From JADFUS01 sp964368765 (GTDB lineage Bacteria; Bacteroidota; Bacteroidia; Bacteroidales; Rikenellaceae): DNA of 64,000 nucleotides. The position numbers and the translations under genes were made by a program. A model generated the notes under the pieces. That model was not told the DNA's origin. It did no database searches and saw only the letters and a program-made list of their open reading frames with translations. This document shows, one piece after another, positions 46,691 to 55,563 of the stretch (position 1 is the stretch's first letter; each line of letters starts with the position of its first letter). The stretch lies in the NCBI GenBank assembly GCA_964368765.1, contig CAYJCU010000001.1:55847-119846 (forward strand). The letters are read 5' to 3'.

Positions 46691-46960
46691 TACAAATATA
46701 TAACTTTTTTCTGAATAACTAACTTTTTTATATAGAAATTTATTGTTTCCAAAATATTTTATGCTCATAGCTGTTTAAAATAGCTTTAACTTCGGGTGCG
46801 CAATAAGCGAACGGAAGAGAGCGTCGAAATCGCATTTAAGAGGCGGTTTCGTTTTTTGCAAGCCGCAGGCGAGCTTTTTTTAAAAAAGCGTAAACTACAC
46901 TAATATGCCAAAGCCAACTATCCCAACCATGCTAATTCGCAAATATCAAGACAAAATTTA
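46691..46960. other. AT-rich intergenic with a further related hairpin pair
   Basis: No gene is seen here. A hairpin CGAAATCGC (46825-46833) / GCGGTTTCG (46843-46851) carries the same TTTAAGAGG loop as the hairpin at 14381-14414 and is followed by TTTTTT (plus strand). It is followed by a palindrome GCTTTTTTTAAAAAAGC (46875-46891) and GTAAACTACAC, matching in order the second part of the composite repeat. On the plus strand no gene precedes this terminator-like structure. Confidence 0.55.
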
Positions 46961-48136
46961 TTAAAAAGTTTTGGCGTCTGATTGGCATATTCTATTTATA
47001 ATTACTGCTATTGCTCCGTCTCCTGTCACATTACATGCTGTTCCAAAACTATCCATAGCGATATATAGTGCTATCATTAAACCTACTGCTGTCTCGTCGA
47101 AACCTAACATAGATTGTAACAGCCCCAAAGCCGCCATGATAGCCCCTCCTGGGACTCCTGGTGCCGCTACCATAGCCACTCCTAACATCATTATAAAACC
47201 TGAAAAGCTAACAATATTAATATCCATCCCCTCTGTCATCATAATAGCCATAGCGCAAGCCACTATCTTTAGGGTGCTACCCGAAAGGTGTATAGTAGCA
47301 CATAGAGGCACCACAAAACCTGCTAAATTGGGGTTTACACCATTCTTAATGGTCTGCTCTAGTGTTACTGGTATTGTAGCAGCCGACGACTGCGTACCAA
47401 GAGCTGTAAAGTAGGCTGGCATCATAGTACGTAACATTTTTAGAGGGTTACGCTTAGATATAATAGCCGCTAGAGTAAATTGCAACAGTAGTAGTAGTAG
47501 CGTTAGAGCAAAGATAACAATAATAATCTTAATAAATACACTCATAACATTAGCCACCTCTCCAGATGTTGTTATATTTAAGAATATACCGAAAATATAG
47601 AGCGGAAGAAGAGGTATGATAGCCTTATGTATTACCAAAAGGATAATATCTTTAAAATCATTCATCGCCCCTTTAAGTGCCTGCCCCTGTATTATAGACA
47701 TACCCAAACCGAGGGTAAAGGCGGCAATAAGTGCCGACATAACACCCATTAGTGGGGGCATTTCTATTGTGAAATAGGGCTCCACGATATGTTTCGTTTC
47801 ATCTATCAGAGACATACCACCATCTGAAGATAGTAGTGATGGGTAGATAGCCTCGCAGCTGAAATAGGTAAAGAAACCTGAGAATATGGTAAAACCATAG
47901 GCAATAGCTGCCGTTAATAGCAATAAACGCCCCGCCCCACGACCCAAATCAGCTATCCCTGGTGCAACAAGACCAAGAATAAGAAGAGGCACTATAAAGC
48001 CAAGGAAATTACTGAATAACCCATTAAAGGTTAAGAATAGGGCTGTTGCCCAATCAGGCGAAATAAAGCCAAACAAGATGCCTAGCACCAAAGCGATGGC
48101 AATCTTTCCTAGAAGTGAAATTTTTATTTTTCTCAT
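46961..48136 (-). CDS. Dicarboxylate/amino acid:cation symporter (DAACS family)
   Basis: The 391-residue protein has eight membrane segments and two re-entrant loops. Seen features are the N-terminal KIAIALVLGILFGFISPDWA, a serine-rich loop TALGTQSSAATIPVTLEQ (about 250-267) and the C-terminal MDSFGTACNVTGDGAIAVII with the substrate-binding Asp and Asn. Such carriers take up glutamate, aspartate, serine/threonine or C4-dicarboxylates with sodium or protons. The exact substrate cannot be told. It stands alone between two repeat-rich gaps. Confidence 0.92.
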   Translation of the reverse strand: MRKIKISLLGKIAIALVLGILFGFISPDWATALFLTFNGLFSNFLGFIVPLLILGLVAPGIADLGRGAGRLLLLTAAIAYGFTIFSGFFTYFSCEAIYPSLLSSDGGMSLIDETKHIVEPYFTIEMPPLMGVMSALIAAFTLGLGMSIIQGQALKGAMNDFKDIILLVIHKAIIPLLPLYIFGIFLNITTSGEVANVMSVFIKIIIVIFALTLLLLLLQFTLAAIISKRNPLKMLRTMMPAYFTALGTQSSAATIPVTLEQTIKNGVNPNLAGFVVPLCATIHLSGSTLKIVACAMAIMMTEGMDINIVSFSGFIMMLGVAMVAAPGVPGGAIMAALGLLQSMLGFDETAVGLMIALYIAMDSFGTACNVTGDGAIAVIINRICQSDAKTF

Positions 48137-48203
48137 ATTTTATAATTTGAATAAAAATCTTGCCAAAACCACCTAGTACAATATATTATGGAGATAATAA
48201 TAA

Positions 48204-48276
48204 ATATAAATTCAATCCTCAGGTTCGCCGGACACTACTAATATAAATTCAATCCTCAGGTGCACCAGACACTACT
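48204..48276 (-). repeat. Tandem pair of the 37-base GCCGGAC-type unit
   Basis: Two copies of a unit beginning ATATAAATTCAATCCTCAGG and ending near GGACACTACTA (48204-48240 and 48241-48276) follow each other directly. The second differs at four bases (TGCACCAGAC in place of TTCGCCGGAC). A third copy forms the right end of the element at 56186-56445. The second unit contains the stop codon of the GIN-domain gene (48272-48274). Confidence 0.8.
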
Positions 48277-49018
48277 CAATCTTATCTAACTTCGAACCAC
48301 CTGATAGCTCTGCCTTAATATCAAGATTAATATTTTCGCTCCTATACTCTATCTTTGACTCTCCCGTAGCCACTCCAGATAGGTTATTAGCTAGATATAC
48401 TCGTAGTAAGCTACCACCAGAGAGATTAAAATTAACCCCCTGCGAAAGCATCTCTAAAGCATCTATATCACTACCTCCACTACTAGAGGTTACATGAAGC
48501 ATTGTGGTTGTTCCAGATAGATAGGCACGAGATGAGCCTGATAGAGTGAGATATAGATTCTCGCTTTCAATATTGGCATCTAGTCCCGCCCCCCCTGAGA
48601 GTGTGAAGTATATATCATCTCTACGCAATCTCTCATGAATAAGTATTGTTGAGCCACCACTAGCCTGAAAGGTTGTAAACTGCTTAGGATTTACAAAAAT
48701 ACGAATTATCAGAACCTCATCCTGACTAACCCTATCATCAAGTGAGAAGTGTATCTTCTCATCTTTAATATCAGTATCTATATAACTGTGTATATTCTCG
48801 TTAGCCTCAATGGTAATTCTACCTAGCTCTATATTATCATCTAGGATTAAATCTATACCACTCTCAATGCTGATTGTTGTAGTTTCGTTTGATAATACAC
48901 CCATCTCCTGCATAATCTCTTGACTAGCATATATCTCATTTTTCCTACATCCCGCAAATATTGTTGCTGTAATAGCAATAACACAAAATCCTAATATATT
49001 TCTAAATTGTCTCTTCAT
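48272..49018 (-). CDS. GIN-domain (DUF2807) lipoprotein
   Basis: I start at codon 3 of the longest frame (MKRQFRNILGFC), at 49018. The 248-residue protein has a lipoprotein signal (ATIFAGC) and then one continuous beta-helix-like region of repeated short strands rich in Ser, Gly and Asn (SGGSTILIHERL, SGGAGLDANIES, LSGSSRAYLSG), the pattern of the GIN domain, DUF2807. Such auto-transporter-like adhesin domains are common on Bacteroidota surfaces; function unproved. The last residues and stop codon lie in the repeat at 48241-48276, so the C-terminus may have been changed by the repeat. Confidence 0.85.
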   Translation of the reverse strand: MKRQFRNILGFCVIAITATIFAGCRKNEIYASQEIMQEMGVLSNETTTISIESGIDLILDDNIELGRITIEANENIHSYIDTDIKDEKIHFSLDDRVSQDEVLIIRIFVNPKQFTTFQASGGSTILIHERLRRDDIYFTLSGGAGLDANIESENLYLTLSGSSRAYLSGTTTMLHVTSSSGGSDIDALEMLSQGVNFNLSGGSLLRVYLANNLSGVATGESKIEYRSENINLDIKAELSGGSKLDKIE

Positions 49019-49057
49019 AATCAAAAATAATATTCTATTAATATATAACGTAAAATA

Positions 49058-50104
49058 TTAAGAATTAGTATCCTCTATCACTTTTTGACGCTCTTCCCAC
49101 TTATCACGAGCCATCTGCTGCATATCCTCAAAATTATCTCTCTCATCCACTATCTCAAGCCCTAAAATAGACTCTATAATATCCTCCATAGAGATAATAC
49201 CATCTACGCCACCATACTGATCTGTTACAAGTGCTATATGCTCTTTTCTTATCAACAAACGCTCCCATAGTGCCGATAGAGGGATATTATTATAAACAAC
49301 AATAAACTCACGGCGTATCTTACTAAGAGGAATAGAGCCATTGCCCTTAATTATATTCTCATACACCACAGGGCGCAGAATATAACCACTTATATCATCT
49401 AACGTTTCACTATAAATAGGGATACGTGTGAAGTTACTAAACTTCTCCTCTTTAACAAACTCATCAAGCGTCATATCCTCATTAGCCGCCACAACTACCG
49501 AACGAGGAGTCATAGCCCCCTTCACATCGGCATTGTGTAGGTTGATTAGATTTTGAATAACATTATTCTCTTTCTCTTTTAATACACCCTCTTTCTGCCC
49601 CATCTCAGCAATAACCGAAATCTCTTCACGAGAGGTGGTATTTGATGGTTTTTTCTTGAATAGAAGGCGTGTAAAAAACTCTGTTACAAAGACTAACGGA
49701 TAGGTTACATATATCATTCCTTGCACTATACGAGCCGACACAATAGCCAACGCTTTCCAGTGTGTTGCACCGATAACCTTTGGCAGAATCTCAGAAAAAA
49801 CAAGAATAGAGACAGTTAGAATAGCCGAAGTTATACCAAAAACCTCATTACCCCACAGTTTAGTAGCCTCGGCTCCCACACCTGCCGCACCTATTGTGTG
49901 CGCAACAGTATTCAGCGAAAGAATGGCCGATATAGGTCTATCTATATTGGTCTTTAGCTTACGAAGTAGCTTGGTAGAACCTGGTTTCTCTCTCTCTTTT
50001 GTCTCTATGAACGACATAGATAGAGACAACATAACAGACTCCATCACCGAACAGAGAAACGAAACACAGATTGAAATCGAAAAATATGCTATTAATGCTC
50101 CCAT
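49058..50104 (-). CDS. CNNM/DUF21 membrane protein with CBS pair, short form
   Basis: The 348-residue protein has three to four N-terminal membrane helices forming the DUF21/CNNM domain (about 1-145, with GVGAEATKLWG and SEILPKVIGA) and two CBS domains (about 195-315, MTPRSVVVAANEDMTLDEF and LVTDQYGGVDGIISMEDIIESILG). Related proteins are magnesium exporters or are called haemolysin-like (CorC/HlyC). The usual C-terminal CorC-HlyC domain is missing; the chain ends in a charged 40-residue tail. The minus-strand box TATATTTG (50119-50112) may be its promoter. Confidence 0.88.
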   Translation of the reverse strand: MGALIAYFSISICVSFLCSVMESVMLSLSMSFIETKEREKPGSTKLLRKLKTNIDRPISAILSLNTVAHTIGAAGVGAEATKLWGNEVFGITSAILTVSILVFSEILPKVIGATHWKALAIVSARIVQGMIYVTYPLVFVTEFFTRLLFKKKPSNTTSREEISVIAEMGQKEGVLKEKENNVIQNLINLHNADVKGAMTPRSVVVAANEDMTLDEFVKEEKFSNFTRIPIYSETLDDISGYILRPVVYENIIKGNGSIPLSKIRREFIVVYNNIPLSALWERLLIRKEHIALVTDQYGGVDGIISMEDIIESILGLEIVDERDNFEDMQQMARDKWEERQKVIEDTNS

Positions 50105-50148
50105 AATTTTACAAATATAGTTAATTTTTTTTACTTTAACTCTCTATT

Positions 50149-50237
50149 ACCTGAGTTTTGGATAAAAAATAGTTTATAATACTGATAATGAGTAAAATAA
50201 AATATTATCAACAGACTTTTTTTATTGCAGCTCAGGT
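50149..50237 (+). repeat. Miniature inverted-repeat element, copy E (left part only)
   Basis: The first 80 or so bases match copy C read in reverse (ACCTGAGTTTTGGATAAAAA, later ACAGACTTTTTTT). It then stops at TTGCAGCTCAGGT, where full copies have a similar internal sequence; the true right end is absent. The stop codon of the DUF3343 gene (50232-50234) lies inside it, and the CNNM gene starts 45 bases on the other side. Confidence 0.75.
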
Positions 50238-50435
50238 TAATACCTCAAAAGTTATATCTTTTAATAATATTTTAGCTTTATCTAAATCATTTTCAGAGAT
50301 AACCAAAGACATACCACACTCTGTTGAATGGGTATGAGGAACAGGCATTATCTTAACCTCTACCCCACCCTCACGACATATCTTATCGGCACGCATAACC
50401 ATACGTATAGAGCTAAATAGTAATATTTTATCCAT
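50232..50435 (-). CDS. DUF3343 small protein of the selenium module
   Basis: The 67-residue protein has the DUF3343 pattern: a short hydrophobic start, MRADKICREGGVEVKIMPVPHTHSTECGMSL with a Cys in the second half, and a hydrophobic end. Family members usually lie beside YedF, a cysteine desulfurase-like protein and SelD, as here with the first two. It is likely an accessory in selenium delivery, perhaps binding through Cys near residue 41. Its first 8 bases overlap the end of the aminotransferase gene. Its stop codon is supplied by repeat copy E, so the last residues (EVLT) may be non-native. Confidence 0.85.
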   Translation of the reverse strand: MDKILLFSSIRMVMRADKICREGGVEVKIMPVPHTHSTECGMSLVISENDLDKAKILLKDITFEVLT

Positions 50436-51543
50436 AAAGCTCTCTTATAGCATCAACTAAAACCTTAAAATCATCTTTTGTGTGGTAGTGCGATGTTGAG
50501 ATACGCACTAAACCCTCTTTTGTGGTGTTAAGTGTTTTGTGAGCCAGTGCCGAGCAGTGAAGACCAAACCTTGTGGCTATGCCATAATCTTGCTCCAACC
50601 GATATGTCACTAACGATCCATCAACACCCTCTATATTAAATGAAAATAGCTCTCCTTGTGCCTCTTTTTTATTAGCACGATACACCTTAACCCCTTTGAT
50701 AGCAGATATTTCGTCTAACATATCCATAAAATCATCGTGTGTATGGTTACGAGGTATATCACACTCAAGAGCCCCCTTCAAACCAGCAATACCAACACTG
50801 TTGAGTGTTCCAACCTCTAGAAACTCTGGAAACTGTGTAGGCATAGCAAACGATTCAGAGTTACTCCCCGTGCCACCCTCTATTATAGGGAGTAAAAGAG
50901 AGGTGTCGCTAGCATATAAACCACCTACACCCGTAGGACCATAGAGCCCTTTGTGACCTGTAAATATTGCATAGTCGCAATATTTCACATCAAAAGGGGT
51001 ATAGCCAAGCGATTGAGCCGTATCAACCATAACCTCTACCGCTCCACGTAGTATGCTATATATATCTTTAATAGGCTGAATAACTCCGTTGATATTACTC
51101 TGATGATTAACAACAGCAAAGTCAATATCAAAGTAGTCTCCAACAGCCATAAATTGTGACAGTGTAGTGACATTTACCATACCATCGCTGAAATGAGGCA
51201 TGACAACTAACTCAGCACCAGCGGCAACCAATGGCCTTATAGTGCAGTTATGCTCTAGTGGCGACACCAACACCCTTTTACCTTTTAGGGGTAATGAGTG
51301 GATGACCATATTTGCCGCCTCAGTAGCATTTTTACTCCATGCTATATTATCGCCACTCTCTGCCCCAAGAAGCTCTCCTATCATATCTCTACACTCCTCA
51401 ACAAGTTGTGTAGTATCTACCGACAGCGAGTGCGAGCCACGACCATAACTACCCCCACAATTAAGGGTATAGTTTGCCATAGCCTCTGCCACCTCACGTG
51501 GTTTAGGATAGGTTGTTGAGCCATTATCAAAATATAAATTCAT
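50428..51543 (-). CDS. Cysteine desulfurase-like class V aminotransferase
   Basis: The 371-residue protein has the PLP fold with FDNGSTTYPKP at the start, the PLP-binding Lys in FTGHKGLYGPTG (about 192-203), SPLEHNCTIRPL, and a Cys in FGLHCSALAHK (about 330-340) in the active-site loop. It resembles the family of desulfurases found in selenium clusters and could supply selenium or sulfur from (seleno)cysteine. It lies 2 bases behind yedF and overlaps the DUF3343 gene by 8 bases. Confidence 0.88.
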   Translation of the reverse strand: MNLYFDNGSTTYPKPREVAEAMANYTLNCGGSYGRGSHSLSVDTTQLVEECRDMIGELLGAESGDNIAWSKNATEAANMVIHSLPLKGKRVLVSPLEHNCTIRPLVAAGAELVVMPHFSDGMVNVTTLSQFMAVGDYFDIDFAVVNHQSNINGVIQPIKDIYSILRGAVEVMVDTAQSLGYTPFDVKYCDYAIFTGHKGLYGPTGVGGLYASDTSLLLPIIEGGTGSNSESFAMPTQFPEFLEVGTLNSVGIAGLKGALECDIPRNHTHDDFMDMLDEISAIKGVKVYRANKKEAQGELFSFNIEGVDGSLVTYRLEQDYGIATRFGLHCSALAHKTLNTTKEGLVRISTSHYHTKDDFKVLVDAIRELYG

Positions 51544-51545
51544 AA

Positions 51546-52157
51546 TTATGGATAAACAATGTGATTTGCGGTGCGTTGCAGGTTTGTAATCTCATACATA
51601 TTGCTTATTCTGCCTGTTGCTAGAGACTCTCTAACACCAAAATAATCGATACATACGCCACACATAACCACCTCAACACCTTTTGCAGTTAGCTCTGTAA
51701 GTGTCTTTGCTGTATCTGTTCCTTCAACACATATCTTAACGCCGCTATTATAAAGAACTATCTTTGTTGGAAGGGTATCTTGCTCTGCGAGAGAGTTAAT
51801 AAAGCCACGCATGAGAATCAGCCCAAGTTCATCTTCAGAACCCATACTGCACGACGATATAACAACAATATATCCACCGTTAGCCACCTTTGGGGCTAGT
51901 ATAGCACACTCTTCAACCACACTATCAAGCGTTGGAGGCTCTCCCTCAACACTAAAATATAGTTTAGAGATACCCCCCTCATCTACCCTACGAAAAGATA
52001 TTTTCATCTCATTAAGTAGACCCTCAAGGTTACATGTAGCTATATCATTATCAAGCACAATCTCAAAAGTATCGCTAGGTTGCGACTCTCTAATAGCTCT
52101 TTTGGTAATTATAAGAGGCTCAGGACAAACCTTACCCCTAACATCAATACTTTTCAT
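51546..52157 (-). CDS. yedF: YedF-type selenium metabolism protein
   Basis: The 203-residue protein has two parts. The N-terminal TusA-like domain carries the motif GKVCPEP (residues 8-14) with the sulfur/selenium-carrying Cys C11. The C-terminal DsrE-like domain has SSCSMG and the late CGVCIDYFGV (about 165-174). Together these define the sulfurtransferase-like selenium metabolism protein YedF. It sits between selU (6 bases) and the desulfurase-like gene (2 bases) and would pass selenium between the enzymes. Confidence 0.93.
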   Translation of the reverse strand: MKSIDVRGKVCPEPLIITKRAIRESQPSDTFEIVLDNDIATCNLEGLLNEMKISFRRVDEGGISKLYFSVEGEPPTLDSVVEECAILAPKVANGGYIVVISSCSMGSEDELGLILMRGFINSLAEQDTLPTKIVLYNSGVKICVEGTDTAKTLTELTAKGVEVVMCGVCIDYFGVRESLATGRISNMYEITNLQRTANHIVYP

Positions 52158-52163
52158 CTGTAT

Positions 52164-53201
52164 TTATAAACTGTTTTTAATATCTATAAGTTTTTTCGCC
52201 CCCTCACTAGGGTTATCACTACTCAACTCAAGGCGTGCAACTATCTCCCCTTTACGACCCTCTATTGAGTGGTTATACCCCTTATCATAATATTTCAGTG
52301 CTATTGCCGCCGCCGAGCGTATATCTCCTCTCTCAACTAACTCAATAGCATTTTTTGCATTGTCATTCCCCAAACGTTTTGTTATGTTGGTAAACGAATT
52401 GATAAGTAGCTCTTTAGGGCAATCGCCATAATCTCGCATTATATGATTAAGACGCTCCTCTTCAGGAAGAGAGAAGTGAATAAACTGAGATGCCTGAATA
52501 TGTTGATATAACTCTTGAATCATAAAAACCTTACCTATTGAGGCACTCTCCCCCTCGCACCACACAACATCATCATTAGTAAAGTGCGAAAGAGCATGAA
52601 ACACATTATTACTAAACTGCTCTGAGGTGGGTTGCGGCTCATCATAGCCATAGGTACCAAAGGCAGAGCCACGATGCTTAGCTATAAACTCTAAATCGAG
52701 AACCTGCTCTCCATGCTCACTAAGAGATTGTAATATATCACTCTTACCACACCCCGTAGGGCCACCAAGAATCATAAAAGGCCAGTAACCTACTCTCAGT
52801 TTAGAAATGAAGTATCTCCTATAAGCCTTATAGCCTCCGCAAAGAACCTCTACATTGAAACCAGCAGTAGCTAGTAGCCAAGCAACCGAGTTACTGCGCA
52901 TACCTCCACGCCAGCAATATAATAGAATACGCTTAGGATTGGTGCCTGAGGTTAGTTTGCGTGCCTCACGAACAAAGAGAGACATCTTAACCCCAACATA
53001 ATCTAGTCCACGCTCAACAGCTGCATCTTTCCCCTGTTTTTTATAAATTGTTCCTACCACAGCCCTCTCCTCATCGCTAAAAAGAGGCATGCTAACAGCC
53101 CCTGCAATATGCCCTTTAGCATACTCCAGAGGCGAGCGCACATCTATGATAACACTATCTTTTGATAGCTCTAAAAAGTTAGATACAGATATATTTTTCA
53201 T
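52164..53201 (-). CDS. selU: tRNA 2-selenouridine synthase (SelU/MnmH)
   Basis: The 345-residue protein has an N-terminal rhodanese domain with the active Cys in LLYCWRGGMRS (about 92-102) and a C-terminal P-loop domain with GGPTGCGKSDIL (about 145-156). It replaces the sulfur of 2-thiouridine at the tRNA wobble position by selenium from selenophosphate, through a geranylated intermediate. It needs selenophosphate synthetase SelD, which is not in the window. The MnmD protein at 7.3 kb works on the same nucleotide. It lies 5 bases behind tyrS in the same direction. Confidence 0.95.
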   Translation of the reverse strand: MKNISVSNFLELSKDSVIIDVRSPLEYAKGHIAGAVSMPLFSDEERAVVGTIYKKQGKDAAVERGLDYVGVKMSLFVREARKLTSGTNPKRILLYCWRGGMRSNSVAWLLATAGFNVEVLCGGYKAYRRYFISKLRVGYWPFMILGGPTGCGKSDILQSLSEHGEQVLDLEFIAKHRGSAFGTYGYDEPQPTSEQFSNNVFHALSHFTNDDVVWCEGESASIGKVFMIQELYQHIQASQFIHFSLPEEERLNHIMRDYGDCPKELLINSFTNITKRLGNDNAKNAIELVERGDIRSAAAIALKYYDKGYNHSIEGRKGEIVARLELSSDNPSEGAKKLIDIKNSL

Positions 53202-53206
53202 GTAAA

Positions 53207-54502
53207 CTAGAATTTAACTAGATAGTAGTTCTTTTTACCCTTTTGTATAAGAAGATATTTATTAGCAATAAGCATATCCTCAGTGATAACTATCTCAGGG
53301 TCGCTAATACCAACCTTATTTGAGTAGATACCACCACCCTTAACCAAACGGCGCAGTTCTCCCTTAGATGGGAAGATAGCCGCCATCTCAGTAGTAACAG
53401 TTGAGAATGGAGCACCGATAGCCTCACTGCGATTAACCTCAAATTGTGGCACACCCTCAAAAATTTGAAGAAGTAGCTGCTCTTCTATATTCATAAGCTG
53501 CTCAGTTGTTGATTTACCAAATAGTATCTCAGATGCCTCAACAGCCTTATTATACTCCTCAAGAGAGTGTATCATTATTGTAACCTCTTTAGCTAAACGC
53601 TTTTGTAGCGCACGCACATGTGGTGCCTCTCTATGCTCAGCAATAAGGGTCTCAACCTCTTCACGCTCAAGCATAGTAAAGATACGAATATACTTCTCTG
53701 CATCTTCATCGCTCACATTCAGCCAGAATTGGTAGAACTTATAAGGTGATGTGTACTCTGCAGATAACCACACATTACCCGACTCTGTCTTACCAAATTT
53801 AGTACCATCAGCCTTCTTAATAAGCGGACAAGTAAGCCCATAAGCCTCAGCCTCAGAACCCAATTTACGACGTATAAGCTCTGTTCCAGTTGTGATATTA
53901 CCCCACTGATCAGAACCACCCATCTGTAATTTACAACCCATTTTCTCATAAAGAGTAAGGAAATCGAAACCCTGAACAAGCTGATAAGTGAACTCAGTGA
54001 AAGACATACCCTCTCCCTCGCCACTAAAACGCTTCTTAACCGAATCTTTAGCCATCATATAGTTCACTGTTATCATCTTACCCACATCACGTATAAAACC
54101 TAAGAAGGTCTGCTCTTTCATCCAGTCGTAGTTATTAACCAAAACAGCACTATTAGCCGCCTCTCCTGAGAAATCTATCAATTTAGATAACTGCTTTAAT
54201 ATACCCTCTTGATTTATGCGCAGACTCTCCTCATTAAGCATATTACGCTCTGCACTCTTACCCGATGGGTCGCCTATCATACCAGTAGCTCCACCTAGAA
54301 GTGCTATCGGACGGTGTCCGCACGCTTGTAGGTGACGTAACATCATGATACCCACTAAGTGTCCTATATGTAGTGAATCAGCTGTTGGGTCTATACCCAC
54401 ATAAGCCGATACCATCTCTTTCTCTAATAACTCTTCAACACCCGGCATCATATCCTGTATCATGCCACGCCATTTAAGCTCTTCAATGAAATTTTTTGCC
54501 AT
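53207..54502 (-). CDS. tyrS: Tyrosyl-tRNA synthetase
   Basis: The 431-residue class I synthetase has the ATP-binding motifs HIGH (45-48) and KFGKT (in GTKFGKTESG, about 238-247), the specificity block GGSDQWGNITTG, and a C-terminal S4-like domain ending in KGKKNYYLVKF. It charges tRNA(Tyr). The length and motifs are normal. It is the third gene of the run DUF4254, GT9, tyrS, selU, yedF, desulfurase, DUF3343. Confidence 0.97.
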   Translation of the reverse strand: MAKNFIEELKWRGMIQDMMPGVEELLEKEMVSAYVGIDPTADSLHIGHLVGIMMLRHLQACGHRPIALLGGATGMIGDPSGKSAERNMLNEESLRINQEGILKQLSKLIDFSGEAANSAVLVNNYDWMKEQTFLGFIRDVGKMITVNYMMAKDSVKKRFSGEGEGMSFTEFTYQLVQGFDFLTLYEKMGCKLQMGGSDQWGNITTGTELIRRKLGSEAEAYGLTCPLIKKADGTKFGKTESGNVWLSAEYTSPYKFYQFWLNVSDEDAEKYIRIFTMLEREEVETLIAEHREAPHVRALQKRLAKEVTIMIHSLEEYNKAVEASEILFGKSTTEQLMNIEEQLLLQIFEGVPQFEVNRSEAIGAPFSTVTTEMAAIFPSKGELRRLVKGGGIYSNKVGISDPEIVITEDMLIANKYLLIQKGKKNYYLVKF

Positions 54503-54516
54503 TTTTTTATCTTGTT

Positions 54517-55563
54517 TTATATTATTTTACTGATAACTGTTTTTACTTTATCAACTACTATCTCTGGTTTTATATCGTTTAAACAGGCATAATCTCCTCT
54601 ATGACACGGTTTATTGCCGAAAATACTACACGGACGACACACTAAATCTTGCTGTATAATATTATCTGCACTCTGCCCAAAACCTAAGAAACCAGCATAG
54701 GGGTGTGTAGCTCCCCATATAGAGACTACAGGAGTACCCACTGCCGAGGCGAAATGCATAGCACTTGAATCCATAGATACCATCACATCGAGATTTGATA
54801 TAAGAGCCAGCTCTCCATCCATAAAGGTGGTGCCGAACACCGCTAGACTACTGCGATAACGTCCTGCAAGATGTTTTGCCTCTTCACGCTCTTCGCCTCC
54901 GCCACTAAAGATAAAAAACGAAACACCCTCTATCTCATTTAACATATCCATAACACGTGTCATCATCTCTAAAGGATAACGCTTACCCTCATGCTTAGCA
55001 AAAGGGGCTATACCTATCCATATACCCTCTTTTTCGCCCACAAGCTCTGTTATAGGTGATGGCACCGCCATACTCTTACTAACCAGTTGCGGAGTGGTAT
55101 TATCAACAATAAGCCCCGCCTTAGCAAGTGTATCACGATAGCGTGTTATTGTTGTTTTGAGTGGCACAAAAGAGGTGTGCATAACTAAACGACGCTTCTC
55201 TTTACGTCCTTTATTTATTTTTATAACCTTAGAGCCATTCATATCGAAAAGTGCACGTAACACCTTTGTTCTCAACACATCATGCAAATCTATTACCGTT
55301 TCAAAGTGGTGATTTTTAACCAAATAACGATACATTTTATAGATATGCTTAAACTTACCCTCATTTTTGGTATCCCACCCAACAACATTAACATTTTGTA
55401 TATGGGCAAAAAGAGGAACAACCATCTTACTTGTTAAGATGGTTATTTTTACATTGGGATTATCCACAACAAGCCTCTCGATGATAGGCAATGTCATTGC
55501 AACATCACCTATCGCCGAAAGACGTATGATTAATATCTCTCTACTTCGTTGTCGCTCCTCCAT
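54517..55563 (-). CDS. Family 9 glycosyltransferase (heptosyltransferase-like)
   Basis: The 348-residue protein has the GT-B fold of ADP-heptose:LPS heptosyltransferases: RLSAIGDVAMTLPIIERL near the start, PFAKHEGKRYPLEMM (about 183-197), the late block SMDSSAMHFASAVGTPVVSIWGATHP and CRPCSIFGNKPC near the end. It probably adds heptose or a related sugar to lipopolysaccharide core. The cysteine-rich end is common in this family. It overlaps the DUF4254 gene by 23 bases, so the two are coupled. Confidence 0.9.
   Translation of the reverse strand: MEERQRSREILIIRLSAIGDVAMTLPIIERLVVDNPNVKITILTSKMVVPLFAHIQNVNVVGWDTKNEGKFKHIYKMYRYLVKNHHFETVIDLHDVLRTKVLRALFDMNGSKVIKINKGRKEKRRLVMHTSFVPLKTTITRYRDTLAKAGLIVDNTTPQLVSKSMAVPSPITELVGEKEGIWIGIAPFAKHEGKRYPLEMMTRVMDMLNEIEGVSFFIFSGGGEEREEAKHLAGRYRSSLAVFGTTFMDGELALISNLDVMVSMDSSAMHFASAVGTPVVSIWGATHPYAGFLGFGQSADNIIQQDLVCRPCSIFGNKPCHRGDYACLNDIKPEIVVDKVKTVISKII

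Noticed and set aside
46971..47414. A 147-codon plus-strand reading frame
   Set aside because: It is the antisense shadow of the DAACS symporter gene and has a composition of repeated Ala, Ile, Pro and Thr without family match.
48204..48276. Tandem 37-base repeats that look like a tiny CRISPR array
   Set aside because: The two units are directly adjacent without spacers, and the same unit occurs as an element end at 56409; no cas gene is present.
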